Shown: positions 17,527 to 26,398, numbered from the stretch's first letter. The stretch is 64,000 nt of DNA from Microbulbifer sp. Q7 (GCF_001639145.1 NZ_LROY01000002.1:2016501-2080500); one strand, 5' to 3'. Numbers and translations: made by a program. The notes: generated by a model not told the origin, from the letters alone.

Positions 17527-18924
17527 ATGAGCCACATCCTGATCGTAGAAGATGAAGCCATCATCCGCACTGCATTGCGCAAGCTGCTGGAGAGGCACCG
17601 TTACAAGATCAGTGAGGCCGGCTCTGTGCGTGAAGCGACTACCAAGTTTCGCATCACGGACATGGATCTGATCATCTCCGACCTGCGCCTGCCAGGCGCC
17701 CCCGGTACGGACCTGCTGAAACTGGCGGGGGATGTGCCGGTACTGATCATGACCAGCTACGCCAGCCTGCGCTCTGCCGTCGACTCCATGCGCATGGGCG
17801 CCGCGGACTACATCGCCAAACCCTTCGACCACGACGAAATGCTCGCTACCGTACGCCGGGTCATCGGCAAGGCGGAACAGCATCGCGCCGCCGGTGCCGC
17901 CGCAGCCGACAGCAAGGCCGAGGGCCGCGCGATTACCGGCATGATCGGCGACAGTCCGGTGATGCGCGATCTTTACGCGCGCATCCACAAGGTCGCCCCA
18001 ACCGACGCCACGGTACTGGTGCACGGGGAAACCGGCACCGGTAAAGAACTGGTTGCACGTGCAATTCACGAAGAGAGCAAGCGCAACGGTAAGCCCCTGA
18101 TTTCCGTCAACTGCGCGGCCATTCCGGAAACCCTGATCGAGGCGGAACTGTTTGGCCACGAAAAAGGCGCCTTTACCGGCGCCCAGACCGCGCGCGAGGG
18201 ACTGATCGCCGCTGCCGATGGCGGCACCCTGTTCCTGGATGAAATCGGTGAACTGCCCCTGGAAGCCCAGGCGCGCCTGTTGCGGGTACTGCAGGAGGGT
18301 GAAGTACGCCCCATTGGCGCCATCGAGTCCCGCAAGGTCAACGTGCGACTGGTGGCGGCCACCCACAGAAACCTCCGGCAGCTGGCCTCGGAACGCAAGT
18401 TCCGGGAAGACCTCTACTACCGTATCAATGTGGTCCAGATGACGCTGCCGCCACTGCGTGAGCGCGGCAAAGATGTACTCGCCATTGCCGAAAGCCTGCT
18501 CGAGAAGTTCTGCGCCAAGATCAATCGCCCGACCCTGAAGCTGTCGCCGGAGGCCATTCAGGCGGTGACCACCTATACCTGGCCGGGCAATGTGCGCGAA
18601 CTGGAAAATGCGATCCAACGCGCCGTCATCCTCACCGAAGACGCCAGTGAAATTGACCACCGCACCCTGGATATTGATCTGGACCTGGTTCCGATCGAGG
18701 ACGCCGACCCGGAACGTCGCCCCCGGACCAACAGCCTGCACGCCGACCCCCGGGAAGACCTGTCTCTGGAAGACTATTTTGCCCGGTTCGTGCTGGAACA
18801 CCAGGAGACCATGAGCGAGACCGAGTTGGCCAAAAAGCTGGGTGTGAGCCGCAAATGCCTGTGGGAGCGGCGCCAGAAGCTTGGCATTCCGCGCAAGAAA
18901 GCCAAACGCGTCGCCGAAGCCTGA
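17527..18924 (+). CDS. cbrB: Sigma-54-dependent response regulator CbrB
   Basis: A 465-residue NtrC-type activator. The receiver domain has acidic D9/E10, phospho-acceptor D52 and K99. The AAA+ domain carries Walker A GETGTGKE (167-174), an intact GAFTGA sigma-54 loop (214-219) and Walker B FLDE. The C-terminal Fis-type HTH is SETELAKKLGVSRKCLWERR. In Pseudomonas it activates crcZ transcription in poor carbon conditions. Here a sigma-54 promoter and half-sites lie immediately downstream. TGTTAC at 17405 and GTAAC(C/A) at 17510 and 17520, just before its own start, hint at autoregulation. Confidence 0.95.
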   Translation: MSHILIVEDEAIIRTALRKLLERHRYKISEAGSVREATTKFRITDMDLIISDLRLPGAPGTDLLKLAGDVPVLIMTSYASLRSAVDSMRMGAADYIAKPFDHDEMLATVRRVIGKAEQHRAAGAAAADSKAEGRAITGMIGDSPVMRDLYARIHKVAPTDATVLVHGETGTGKELVARAIHEESKRNGKPLISVNCAAIPETLIEAELFGHEKGAFTGAQTAREGLIAAADGGTLFLDEIGELPLEAQARLLRVLQEGEVRPIGAIESRKVNVRLVAATHRNLRQLASERKFREDLYYRINVVQMTLPPLRERGKDVLAIAESLLEKFCAKINRPTLKLSPEAIQAVTTYTWPGNVRELENAIQRAVILTEDASEIDHRTLDIDLDLVPIEDADPERRPRTNSLHADPREDLSLEDYFARFVLEHQETMSETELAKKLGVSRKCLWERRQKLGIPRKKAKRVAEA

Positions 18925-18958
18925 GTCATCGGCCGCTGTAAGGCCCCAGACACACCGC

Positions 18959-18996
18959 AAAAGCCCCGGGACAGCCTGCTGACCGGGGCTTTTTTG
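18959..18996 (+). terminator. Rho-independent terminator of cbrB
   Basis: Stem AGCCCCGG (18962-18969) with CCGGGGCT (18983-18990), a 13-nt loop and a T run to 18995, 35 bp after the cbrB stop. It separates cbrB from the downstream RNA gene, which therefore needs its own promoter. Confidence 0.88.
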
Positions 18997-19150
18997 TGCC
19001 CGCCGGATCGCCGGTGCCGCCCCGCCGCGCGCAACACAGCGCGCCATCCCGCACCAGCAGCCAAAAGAAAACGCTTTAAAATCAATCAGTTAAGCGCAAA
19101 CCGGAGAGGCGCAATGCGGCTCGGCCGATACCGTCGGCGTGGCGCAAATT

Positions 19151-19193
19151 GGTAACAAGTGAAAGTGTTACCCCCACTCCCACCGGAGTAACA
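19151..19193 (+). promoter_or_regulatory. Candidate CbrB upstream activating sites
   Basis: Half-sites GTAACA (19152-19157), TGTTAC (19166-19171) and GTAACA (19188-19193). The first two form an inverted GGTAAC-N10-GTTACC; the second and third give TGTTAC-N16-GTAACA. They sit about 100-140 bp upstream of the -24 box, typical for a sigma-54 activator. The TGTTAC/GTAACA type resembles what I recall for Pseudomonas CbrB targets. A further CGTAAA-N6-TTTACG lies at 19213-19230. Confidence 0.62.
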
Positions 19194-19288
19194 ACCACCG
19201 CACGATGTGTAACGTAAATCTGTGTTTACGCGGCGTAAAAAAGTTCCAAGAAATGTTAAGTTATTGATTTATAAGGATTTACTAAAGT

Positions 19289-19304
19289 TGGCACGCTATC
19301 TGCT
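19289..19304 (+). promoter_or_regulatory. Sigma-54 promoter of the CrcZ-like RNA
   Basis: TGGCACG (-24, 19289-19295), 4 nt, then CTGCT (-12, 19300-19304). The invariant GG (19290-19291) and GC (19302-19303) are separated by exactly 10 nt. Expected transcription start is about 19315, just where the A-rich repeats begin. Confidence 0.82.
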
Positions 19305-19314
19305 TTGTATAGGT

Positions 19315-19716
19315 CAAACAACAATAACAGCCAAGAATAAAAATAAATGACTGTTTAAGCCCTAATAACAACTGACAATAAGCGGGCGAAACGCAATAAC
19401 AATAAGAGAACGGGCAGATCGATAATAAAAGCAAAGTGATCGATGCCGGAGCAAACCTTGAGCAATAAAAATAATAAGGCTCAGAACAACAATAAAAATA
19501 ACTAAAAGCAATAACTACAATAATAAAAATAAACAATAAGAATAAAGAGTAATAACAAGAACAATAACTTGTAGAAGACAACAAAAATAACGACAAGCAC
19601 GTGACAAACTGACTGATTGTGCCTGGGAGAGGGTTTGCTGAAAAGCAAATTGATAGCGCAAGGAAGCCGCTGCCTTCATACCGAATAAGAATAATTCCCT
19701 TCTTTTCTTTCTTTTC
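19315..19716 (+). ncRNA. crcZ: CrcZ-like Hfq-sequestering small RNA
   Basis: Predicted RNA of about 400 nt from the sigma-54 start to a pyrimidine tract at 19695-19716. In Pseudomonas aeruginosa, CrcZ is about 407 nt, lies between cbrB and pcnB, is CbrB/sigma-54 driven, and titrates Hfq/Crc through A-rich CA motifs. Here at least eight in-phase AAN clusters occur: 19317-19328, 19336-19347, 19364-19372, 19395-19406, 19464-19478, 19485-19502, 19519-19533, 19551-19568 and 19580-19591. Most have four to six triplets, the pattern bound by the distal face of Hfq. A hairpin TTTGCT-GAAA-AGCAAA lies at 19634-19649. The 3' end is approximate, and no classical terminator was found. No protein-coding frame here is credible. 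Confidence 0.8.
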
Positions 19717-19938
19717 AATGAATGCACACAATTCGCTGGTCCCCGCAAGGAGCGGGCCCGGCTGCTGTGCGTTTCGCTGTGTGTGTTAGAATCCGCCTCA
19801 CAATCGTCCGGAACCAGGCCCTAGCAGGCCCAATTGGTAAGATGCCCGGAGCCATGCCCCGGCGCCATCCCGAGATACAGGCCCGGAATACCACAGCTGC
19901 CCTTCAACTGACCGGCAGCGGATAACACAGTAAGCCGT
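19717..19938. other. pcnB leader region
   Basis: 222 bp between the pyrimidine tract and pcnB. It holds a short CCCGC/GCGGG hairpin at about 19742-19757 and a -10-like TAGAAT at 19787-19792, with only a weak match to a -35. A pcnB promoter independent of the RNA gene is plausible. Confidence 0.4.
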
Positions 19939-21399
19939 ATGTTCAATTCCCTGATCAGCAGTATCAAGCGCTGGCACAGCAAGCCCAAAGATGGAAAAGG
20001 CTCAAACGCCGACTCCCGTCCCGGCAAAGGCCGCCAGTCCACCCCGAAAAAACCCCGCGCCCCCAAGACCTCCCGCGTAATTGTGCCGCGCAGTGATCAC
20101 TGCCTTTCCCGCCGCGATGTCAGTCGCGCGGCACTGACCGTGATGAAGCGTCTACAGGAGGCCGGGTTCGAGGCGTACATCGTCGGTGGCGGTGTGCGCG
20201 ACCTGCTGCTGGGCGGACACCCCAAGGATTTTGATGTGGCTACAGATGCCACTCCGGAGCAGGCAAAGCAACTGTTCCGCGGTGCGCGTATCGTCGGCCG
20301 CCGCTTCCGCATCCTGCACGCCCGCATCGGCCGTGAAGTCATTGAAGTCACCACATTCCGTGGCCACCACAGCGACGGCGAGGCGCACGAGGCGCAGCAG
20401 TCGGAGCACGGCATGCTGCTGCGGGACAATGTCTACGGTGACCTGGAAAGTGACGCAGTACGCCGGGACTTCACCGTCAACGCGCTCTACTACACCATCA
20501 ACGGTTTCGAAATTCACGATTACACCGGTGGTATCCGCGATATCGAGCAACGCCTCATCCGCATGATTGGCGACCCGGCTACCCGCTATAAGGAAGACCC
20601 GGTGCGGATGCTGCGCGCGGTGCGCTTTGCCGCCAAGCTGGACTTCGACATCGAGCCCGCCACCGCCGCACCGCTCGCGGAGCTTGCGCCACTGCTGCGC
20701 AATATCGCGCCCGCACGCCTGTTTGATGAGATCCTCAAACTGCTCATGAGCGGCGACGGCGAACGCACCTTTGAACTGTTGTGCGAACACGGGCTGTGGC
20801 CGCACCTGTTCCCGGATAATGCCCTGCAGCTGGATACGCCGGAAGCGCTGGCGCTTACCCGCCAGGCGCTGCGCAATACCGACGATCGTATCCGTAACGA
20901 CCAGCGCGTAACTCCGGCATTCCTCTACGCCGCGCTGCTGTGGCCTGCGGTCAATTCCGAGCAGAAATTCCTGATCGAGAAGGGGATACCACCGGTGCCG
21001 GCACTGGCACAGGCGGCACAGAAAATTACCAGCAACCAGCTGGTGCACACGGCTATACCCAAGCGCTTCTCCCTACCGATGCGGGAGATCTGGGATATGC
21101 AGTCGCGCCTGTCACGCCGCGGTGGTGAACGCGCTTTCCGCCTGATGGAAATGCCCCGCTTCCGCGCGGCCTATGACTTCCTGCTACTGCGTGAAGACAG
21201 CGGTGAGATCCCGGCCGGCCTCGGCCAGTGGTGGACCGATTTCCAGGCAGCGGATGAAGAACAGCGCCAGCAAATGGTCCGCGACGCCGCCCGCAGCGCT
21301 CCGCGCGGCAGTAAAAGTCGCGGTCGCCGCAGCCGTGGCGGGCGCAACCGAAACCGCGGCAAGCGCCCGGACAACGGCGCGGAACACCCATCAAATTGA
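19939..21399 (+). CDS. pcnB: Poly(A) polymerase I
   Basis: A 486-residue class II nucleotidyltransferase that adds 3' A tails to RNAs and promotes their decay. A basic N-terminal extension (1-50) precedes the catalytic motif GGGVRDLLLGGHPKDFDVAT with its DxD pair. GRRFRILHARIG, RRDFTVNALYYTING and EDPVRMLRAVRFAAKLDF follow. The Arg/Gly-rich tail (RGSKSRGRRSRGGRNRNRGK) is typical of the gammaproteobacterial enzyme. The gene following cbrB and crcZ is pcnB in Pseudomonas too. folK starts 14 bp after its stop. Confidence 0.96.
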   Translation: MFNSLISSIKRWHSKPKDGKGSNADSRPGKGRQSTPKKPRAPKTSRVIVPRSDHCLSRRDVSRAALTVMKRLQEAGFEAYIVGGGVRDLLLGGHPKDFDVATDATPEQAKQLFRGARIVGRRFRILHARIGREVIEVTTFRGHHSDGEAHEAQQSEHGMLLRDNVYGDLESDAVRRDFTVNALYYTINGFEIHDYTGGIRDIEQRLIRMIGDPATRYKEDPVRMLRAVRFAAKLDFDIEPATAAPLAELAPLLRNIAPARLFDEILKLLMSGDGERTFELLCEHGLWPHLFPDNALQLDTPEALALTRQALRNTDDRIRNDQRVTPAFLYAALLWPAVNSEQKFLIEKGIPPVPALAQAAQKITSNQLVHTAIPKRFSLPMREIWDMQSRLSRRGGERAFRLMEMPRFRAAYDFLLLREDSGEIPAGLGQWWTDFQAADEEQRQQMVRDAARSAPRGSKSRGRRSRGGRNRNRGKRPDNGAEHPSN

Positions 21400-21412
21400 G
21401 CGGAATTCCCAA

Positions 21413-21889
21413 GTGATTCGCTGTTATATTGGCCTCGGCAGCAACCTGGACGACCCGGCCGCACAACTGCGCCGTGCCCTTGAGCAAATGCAAGACATTC
21501 CGCAAACAACGCTATGCGCGAGCTCGGCGTTTTACGCCAGCGCCCCCATCGGTCCCGGCGAGCAACCGGATTATGTCAATGCAGTGGCTGAACTGGACAC
21601 CGACCTGCCGGCCGAGGCCCTGCTGGACGCCCTGCAGGCGATCGAGAACACTCATGGCCGCGAGCGCACCCTGCGCTGGGGCGCACGTACGCTGGATCTG
21701 GATATTCTGCTGTATGGCGATCAACAGATCGATACGGTGCGCCTGCAGGTGCCGCACCCACGCATGGCTGAGCGTAATTTTGTATTGGAGCCACTGGCGG
21801 AGCTGGCGCCGGCGCTGATCCTGCCCGGTGGTACACCGCTGCAGGCGTTACAGAACCAGTGCCCGCCCAACCGGTTACACCGATTGTAA
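21413..21889 (+). CDS. folK: 2-amino-4-hydroxy-6-hydroxymethyldihydropteridine pyrophosphokinase
   Basis: A 158-residue HPPK of folate synthesis, transferring pyrophosphate from ATP to the pterin. CYIGLGSNLDDP opens the domain, and RWGARTLDLDILLYG is the family signature with the metal-binding Asp pair. The start is the GTG at 21413: upstream sequence in this frame lies inside pcnB, and the domain begins three residues later. The 14-bp spacing from pcnB suggests co-transcription. Confidence 0.94.
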   Translation: MIRCYIGLGSNLDDPAAQLRRALEQMQDIPQTTLCASSAFYASAPIGPGEQPDYVNAVAELDTDLPAEALLDALQAIENTHGRERTLRWGARTLDLDILLYGDQQIDTVRLQVPHPRMAERNFVLEPLAELAPALILPGGTPLQALQNQCPPNRLHRL

Positions 21890-21923
21890 TCAGGGACTAA
21901 ACAGCAAGAGAAGGTGCACCCCG

Positions 21924-22643
21924 GTGACAAGACTTCCCACTTCTGACACCGCTCAAGGCGCAGACTACAGCGCCGAAAACCTGGCTCAGGAACTCGACCT
22001 GGAGGGCAAGACCCTGCCGCGTTTTATTGCTGTGGAAGGCAATATCGGCGTGGGCAAGACCACCCTGGCGAAGAAGCTCGCGGCAACCTTCAACTACGAT
22101 ACGCTGCTGGAACTCCCCGAGGAAAACCCGTTTCTCGAGCGCTTCTATCGCGATCCCAAGAGCGCCGCCCTGCCCACCCAACTGCACTTCCTGCTGCAGC
22201 GCTCACAGCAGATCCAGGCCCTGCGCCAGGACGATATGTTCAAGCCGGTACGGGTGGCCGACTTCCTGATCGAGAAAGACTACCTGTTCGCCGAGGTCAC
22301 CCTCGACAGTGATGAGCTGGCGCTGTACCAGCAGGTGTACCAGCACCTGACCCTGGAAGCCCCCAAGCCCGACCTGGTGATTTACCTGCAGGCACCGCTC
22401 GACGTCCTGCAGGAGCGTATCCACAAGCGGGGTATCGCCGCCGAACGCAACATCAGCAACGAGTATCTGGCCACCCTCAACGAGGCCTACACCCACTTTT
22501 TCCATTACTACGATCAGGCGCCGCTATTAATCGTGAACTGCGCGGAAATCGATATTGTCGATCAGCAGGAAGATTACCTGCAGCTGGTGGAGTACCTGCT
22601 GAATGTTTCCAGCGGTCGCCACTACTACAACCCCGGCAAGTAA
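21924..22643 (+). CDS. Deoxynucleoside kinase (dNK/dGK-like)
   Basis: A 239-residue kinase of the deoxynucleoside kinase family, phosphorylating deoxynucleosides in salvage. The P-loop is EGNIGVGKTT; the ELPEENPFLERFYRDP segment, the YLQAPLDVLQERIHKRG stretch and the AAERNISNEYL lid follow. The GTG at 21924 is preferred, with AAGAGAAGG about 9 nt upstream; earlier codons overlap folK. The same gene is common between folK and panB in this group. Confidence 0.9.
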   Translation: MTRLPTSDTAQGADYSAENLAQELDLEGKTLPRFIAVEGNIGVGKTTLAKKLAATFNYDTLLELPEENPFLERFYRDPKSAALPTQLHFLLQRSQQIQALRQDDMFKPVRVADFLIEKDYLFAEVTLDSDELALYQQVYQHLTLEAPKPDLVIYLQAPLDVLQERIHKRGIAAERNISNEYLATLNEAYTHFFHYYDQAPLLIVNCAEIDIVDQQEDYLQLVEYLLNVSSGRHYYNPGK

Positions 22644-22707
22644 CCCGATTCAGGAACTACTGCCCCACGTATTACCGGGCCGCAAGCCCACCACATGAGC
22701 CACCACC

Positions 22708-23523
22708 ATGCCCTACGCCCCCAGTGAACTGACCAAGCCAGTGACCGTGCAAACACTGCGCAAGATGAAAGCGGATGGAGAAAAATTTATCTGCGTTGCG
22801 CTCTACGATGCTCCCATGGCCGCCATGGCACAGAAAACCGGTGTGGAGAGCGTACTGATTGGCGACTCACTGGGCATGACGGTACTGGGCTACGACAGCA
22901 CAATTCCGGTGACCATGGAGCAGATGATCTATCACGTGGAGGCGGTCGCGCGAGGCAACAAGAAGTCCCTGATCATGGGGGACCTGCCGTTTATGACCTA
23001 CGCCACACCGGAGCAGGCACTCACCAACGCGACCCGCATCATGCAGGCGGGCGCGCACATGGTGAAAATCGAGGGCGGGGCCTGGCTTGCTCCCACTGTG
23101 AAAATGCTCACCGAGCGCGGCATTCCAGTGTGCGCCCACCTCGGCCTGACACCCCAGTCGGTGCACAAACTCGGTGGCTTCCGGGTACAGGGGCGGGACG
23201 ATGATCGCGCCGGGGAAATTCTCGACGACGCGGTACAACTCGACCAGGCCGGAGCCGACCTGCTGGTATTGGAATGTGTGCCATCAGAGCTGGGCAAACG
23301 CATCACCGATACGGTCTCCATGCCCACCATCGGCATTGGCGCCGGCCCGCACACCGATGCGCAGGTGCTGGTCATCAATGACATTCTCGGTCTCACGGAA
23401 ACACCGCCCAAGTTTTCCAAGAACTTTCTGGTGGAAGCGGGCGATATCCCCGGCGCACTGCGCAAGTATGCGGAAGACGTGAAGAACGGCTCTTTCCCCG
23501 ATGCGGCGCACAGCTTCAGCTGA
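22708..23523 (+). CDS. panB: 3-methyl-2-oxobutanoate hydroxymethyltransferase
   Basis: A 271-residue PanB, forming ketopantoate from 2-oxoisovalerate and methylene-tetrahydrofolate, the first step to pantothenate. The family segments TVQTLRKMKADGEKF, IGDSLGMTVLGYDSTIPVTM, VKIEGGAW, GLTPQSVHKLGG and GIGAGPHTDAQVLV are all present. It follows folK and the kinase gene with 64 bp spacing. panC and panD, usually next in Pseudomonas, are not here. Confidence 0.97.
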   Translation: MPYAPSELTKPVTVQTLRKMKADGEKFICVALYDAPMAAMAQKTGVESVLIGDSLGMTVLGYDSTIPVTMEQMIYHVEAVARGNKKSLIMGDLPFMTYATPEQALTNATRIMQAGAHMVKIEGGAWLAPTVKMLTERGIPVCAHLGLTPQSVHKLGGFRVQGRDDDRAGEILDDAVQLDQAGADLLVLECVPSELGKRITDTVSMPTIGIGAGPHTDAQVLVINDILGLTETPPKFSKNFLVEAGDIPGALRKYAEDVKNGSFPDAAHSFS

Positions 23524-23580
23524 TCGCGCAATCGCCATAAAAGCAGGCAGTAGAAAAGCAGTTAGTAGTAGAGGTATCGG

Positions 23581-24408
23581 ATGGAATTCAAAGCCATTCT
23601 CGACAGCGCCCGTGACACGGGCAGTACCTGCGTCATTCCCGGTGGCTGGGCCCAGGGGCGCGCCACCTTTGGCGGGCTCGCTGCAGCCCTGCTGTACCAG
23701 CCCATAGAGGCCAAGCTTGAAAGTGCCACACAGGGCAGTATTGCGGAGACGCCACTGCGCTCACTGACCATTTCCTTTATCGCACCCGCGCAAGCCGGTG
23801 AACTGAACACCCGAGCGCAGGTGCTGCGTGCAGGCCGCTCCGCGGTTCAGATCGAGGCGCAGGCTTCCCAGGGTACCCAGGTAGTCACCGCGGCACTGGC
23901 CAGCTTTGGCAAGCCTCGCGAATCCGCCATTGCTGTCACGCCCGAGCCCGCACCTGGTTTTGACGCCCCGGAGCAATGTGAAGCCCTGCCCTACATCGAG
24001 GGCCTGGTGCCGGAGTTTGCGCAGCACTTCGACTACCGCCTGGCCTGTGGTGCCCTGCCTTTCACCGGTAGCGACGAGACCCGCGTGGGTGGCTGGATCC
24101 GCTTCAAGACACCGGCGGGCCCGATCACCACTGCCCACCTGCTGGCCCTCATTGACGCCTGGCCACCAGCGGTGCTCGCGCAACTGGACACACTCGCGGC
24201 GGCCAGCTCCCTCACCTGGACCCTGGAAATGACTCCGGCAGCCCATCGCGCCAAAGCGAACGCCAGTGCCCACAGTGACGACTGGTGGCAGTACCTGGCG
24301 GAAGTGGAACAGTCAGAGGATGGCTACGCGGTAATTCGCGCGCGCTTGTGGGATAACCGGGGGCAGCTGATCGCGCTGTCGCGCCAGACGGTCACGGTGT
24401 TCGGCTGA
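23581..24408 (+). CDS. Acyl-CoA thioesterase (double-hotdog, TesB-like)
   Basis: A 275-residue thioesterase-superfamily protein with two hotdog halves (about 1-120 and 140-275). The N-terminal half has CVIPGGWAQGRATFGGLAAAL, where the FGG helix matches the family. The C-terminal half has RVGGWIRFKTPAG and LTWTLEM, matching acyl-CoA thioesterase-like folds. It hydrolyses acyl-CoA to free acid and CoA; chain-length preference is unknown. It takes the place usually held by panC. Confidence 0.85.
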   Translation: MEFKAILDSARDTGSTCVIPGGWAQGRATFGGLAAALLYQPIEAKLESATQGSIAETPLRSLTISFIAPAQAGELNTRAQVLRAGRSAVQIEAQASQGTQVVTAALASFGKPRESAIAVTPEPAPGFDAPEQCEALPYIEGLVPEFAQHFDYRLACGALPFTGSDETRVGGWIRFKTPAGPITTAHLLALIDAWPPAVLAQLDTLAAASSLTWTLEMTPAAHRAKANASAHSDDWWQYLAEVEQSEDGYAVIRARLWDNRGQLIALSRQTVTVFG

Positions 24409-24453
24409 AAATGAGATCGCGCCGACAACCCCCGCGCAGTTCAGAGCCACTTT

Positions 24454-25446
24454 TCAGAGCCACTTTTTCCAGCGAAACACCACCAGCTGGATGGCGACGG
24501 TAACCACCAATAACACACTGAAGACCGTAAACGCCCGGGGATTTTCCGACCCCGGAATACCGCCTACGTTGATGCCCAGTAACCCGGTGAGGAATCCGAG
24601 GGGCAGAAAAATCGCGGCAATGATCGACAGCACGTACATGCGGCTGTTGAGCTGCTCTGAAATGCGGCTCATCAACTCTTCCTGCGTCACTGCTGCGCGC
24701 TCGCGCACCGCATCGATATCCTCAATGTGACGCAGCAAGCGGTCACTCACCTCGCGCAACTGCAGCCGATCAGCTTCTTCGATCCAGTCCAGTTTCTCCA
24801 CCATCAACCGCGCCAGCGCTTCCCGCTGCGGGGAAAGGTAGCGCCGCAGGGTAATCGTCTGTTTGCGCAGCATCGCAAGATCCAGTCGCAAACCGCCACT
24901 GGCACCGGTAACAACCCGGTCTTCCAGTTCATCGATGGCGTCTTCAAACATATCCACCGTGTCGCTCATCCGCCACACCAGCAGATCGGCAAGCTCCACC
25001 ACCAGAGCCGCACAGGTGCGAGGCCCGCGGCCACTTTCCAGCTGCTGGCACAGATCACTGATCGACAGCAGCTGACGCTTGCGGGTACTGATGACCCGGT
25101 GCTCTTCCGCCCACAGGCGGATCGAGACCATGTCCTCCGGCTGCGATTCGGGGTTGAGGTTGACACCGCGCAGGGCGATCAGCAGCCCACCCCCGATACC
25201 GCTGGTGCGCGGTCGCGTTTCTTCCGTCAACAGTGCATCAGAGACCAGGGTATCGAGCCCTGCCGGTCCGCTGATCCACGCCCGCGCCTGCGGGTCGGTA
25301 TAGTCAAAATGCAGCCACAACTTGCCCTGCTCGGGCATCCAGGCCTCCACCTCGGGCCAGCTGAGACGTGTTCCGCGGCCCTGCCCATCCATCAGGTAAG
25401 CGTGAATCAATCCGGATTGCATGGGCACATTTCCATCATCAGACAT
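24454..25446 (-). CDS. zntB: CorA-family divalent cation transporter (ZntB-like)
   Basis: A 330-residue 2-TM-GxN transporter. A large cytoplasmic N-terminal funnel with a long stalk helix is followed by two C-terminal membrane helices around GFLTGLLGINVGGIPG and TVFSVLLVVTVAIQLVVF. The GxN motif is GIN rather than the GMN of Mg2+-selective CorA, which together with GGIPG fits the ZntB (zinc) branch. It starts 4 bp after the stop of the mutarotase gene and probably shares its mRNA. Confidence 0.88.
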   Translation of the reverse strand: MSDDGNVPMQSGLIHAYLMDGQGRGTRLSWPEVEAWMPEQGKLWLHFDYTDPQARAWISGPAGLDTLVSDALLTEETRPRTSGIGGGLLIALRGVNLNPESQPEDMVSIRLWAEEHRVISTRKRQLLSISDLCQQLESGRGPRTCAALVVELADLLVWRMSDTVDMFEDAIDELEDRVVTGASGGLRLDLAMLRKQTITLRRYLSPQREALARLMVEKLDWIEEADRLQLREVSDRLLRHIEDIDAVRERAAVTQEELMSRISEQLNSRMYVLSIIAAIFLPLGFLTGLLGINVGGIPGSENPRAFTVFSVLLVVTVAIQLVVFRWKKWL

Positions 25447-25450
25447 GGGG

Positions 25451-26326
25451 TCAGCGGCTCAGAGTCAGGCTGGCACGGGCCGATTCACCGGCTGCCAACT
25501 GCCAGCTATCGGCAAACGCATTGCCGTGCTCGACACACACAAAGCCAGAAAAATGCGCTCCGATATCGCCGATCGTCGCGGCGAGTTCGGCACCTGGATT
25601 CCAGGTGATCACCGTATGGCAGCCCGCACTGCGGGTGGTAATCGGGTTGGGGGTATGAATGGTTTGCTGCGCGGGTGCCTGTTCAAATACCCGGTCCACC
25701 TCGCCGGCAAACACTTGCATGCCGTCGAGCACATCGCGCGCAAAGCCCCGGGTTTTATCCCGGTAACTTACTCCGGATAACCCTTCGACCTCGACATCGG
25801 CGACATCCGCCACCGCGAAGTAGCTATGCAGCGCCCAGCTGTATTCCGTGGCAACCTCGGCCGTGTTGGTCAAGGCCAGGTCGAACGTCAGCGAAGTACC
25901 CAGCCCCACGCGCAGCACACACTCGAAGCTGCCAGCGAACAGTGCATCGCCCGGATGCTGAAAACGAAATGCCAGTGCCACGCTGCCGTCTGCCTGTTCT
26001 TCAGTGCCGACCAGCTCCCACCGCTGATTGCGCACCAGGCCGTGCTTGGGTTTGGCGGGGTCGCGCGTGTTCTCGCCAAACCAGGGAAGGCACAGCGGCA
26101 CACCGCCGCGCACCGGAGTGCCTGCCTCGAACACTGCGGCAGGGCTCAGCCACAACAACGGCGCGCGCCCTTGCGCAGTAAATTCCAGTACCTGGGCACC
26201 TTGCAGCGCAATCACCGCCCGGCAAAGCCCGGTCTGCACCACTAACAGGTCAAGGCCCGGTTTGTCGTAGAGAGCACCGCTGTCGGTGCGTGTGATATAC
26301 GAGGCCAGATGATCGTGCGCTGCCAC
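25451..26326 (-). CDS. yeaD: D-hexose-6-phosphate mutarotase
   Basis: A 291-residue galactose-mutarotase-like beta-sandwich of the YeaD group, interconverting alpha and beta anomers of glucose-6-phosphate and related sugars. Family segments are RGGVPLCLPWFGE, HGLVRNQRWE with the catalytic His, LHSYFAVADV and VWNPG-like ITWNPGAE with CVEHGNAF. It is first gene of a two-gene unit with the ZntB-like transporter; no functional link is evident. Confidence 0.9.
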   Translation of the reverse strand: MAAHDHLASYITRTDSGALYDKPGLDLLVVQTGLCRAVIALQGAQVLEFTAQGRAPLLWLSPAAVFEAGTPVRGGVPLCLPWFGENTRDPAKPKHGLVRNQRWELVGTEEQADGSVALAFRFQHPGDALFAGSFECVLRVGLGTSLTFDLALTNTAEVATEYSWALHSYFAVADVADVEVEGLSGVSYRDKTRGFARDVLDGMQVFAGEVDRVFEQAPAQQTIHTPNPITTRSAGCHTVITWNPGAELAATIGDIGAHFSGFVCVEHGNAFADSWQLAAGESARASLTLSR

Positions 26327-26398
26327 GAATAGAAACTCCGTTTCCCGGATGTGAGTTGTAAGGGGCCGAAAGCGGACGCCGCCAGCCCGGATCAGACG

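Noticed and set aside
17407..19047. A 546-codon minus-strand frame
   Set aside because: Antisense to cbrB, which is complete with all NtrC-type motifs.
19282..19731. A 149-codon minus-strand frame in the cbrB-pcnB gap
   Set aside because: Its translation is low-complexity Tyr/Cys/Leu/Phe produced by the complement of the A-rich repeats; the region fits an RNA gene on the plus strand better.
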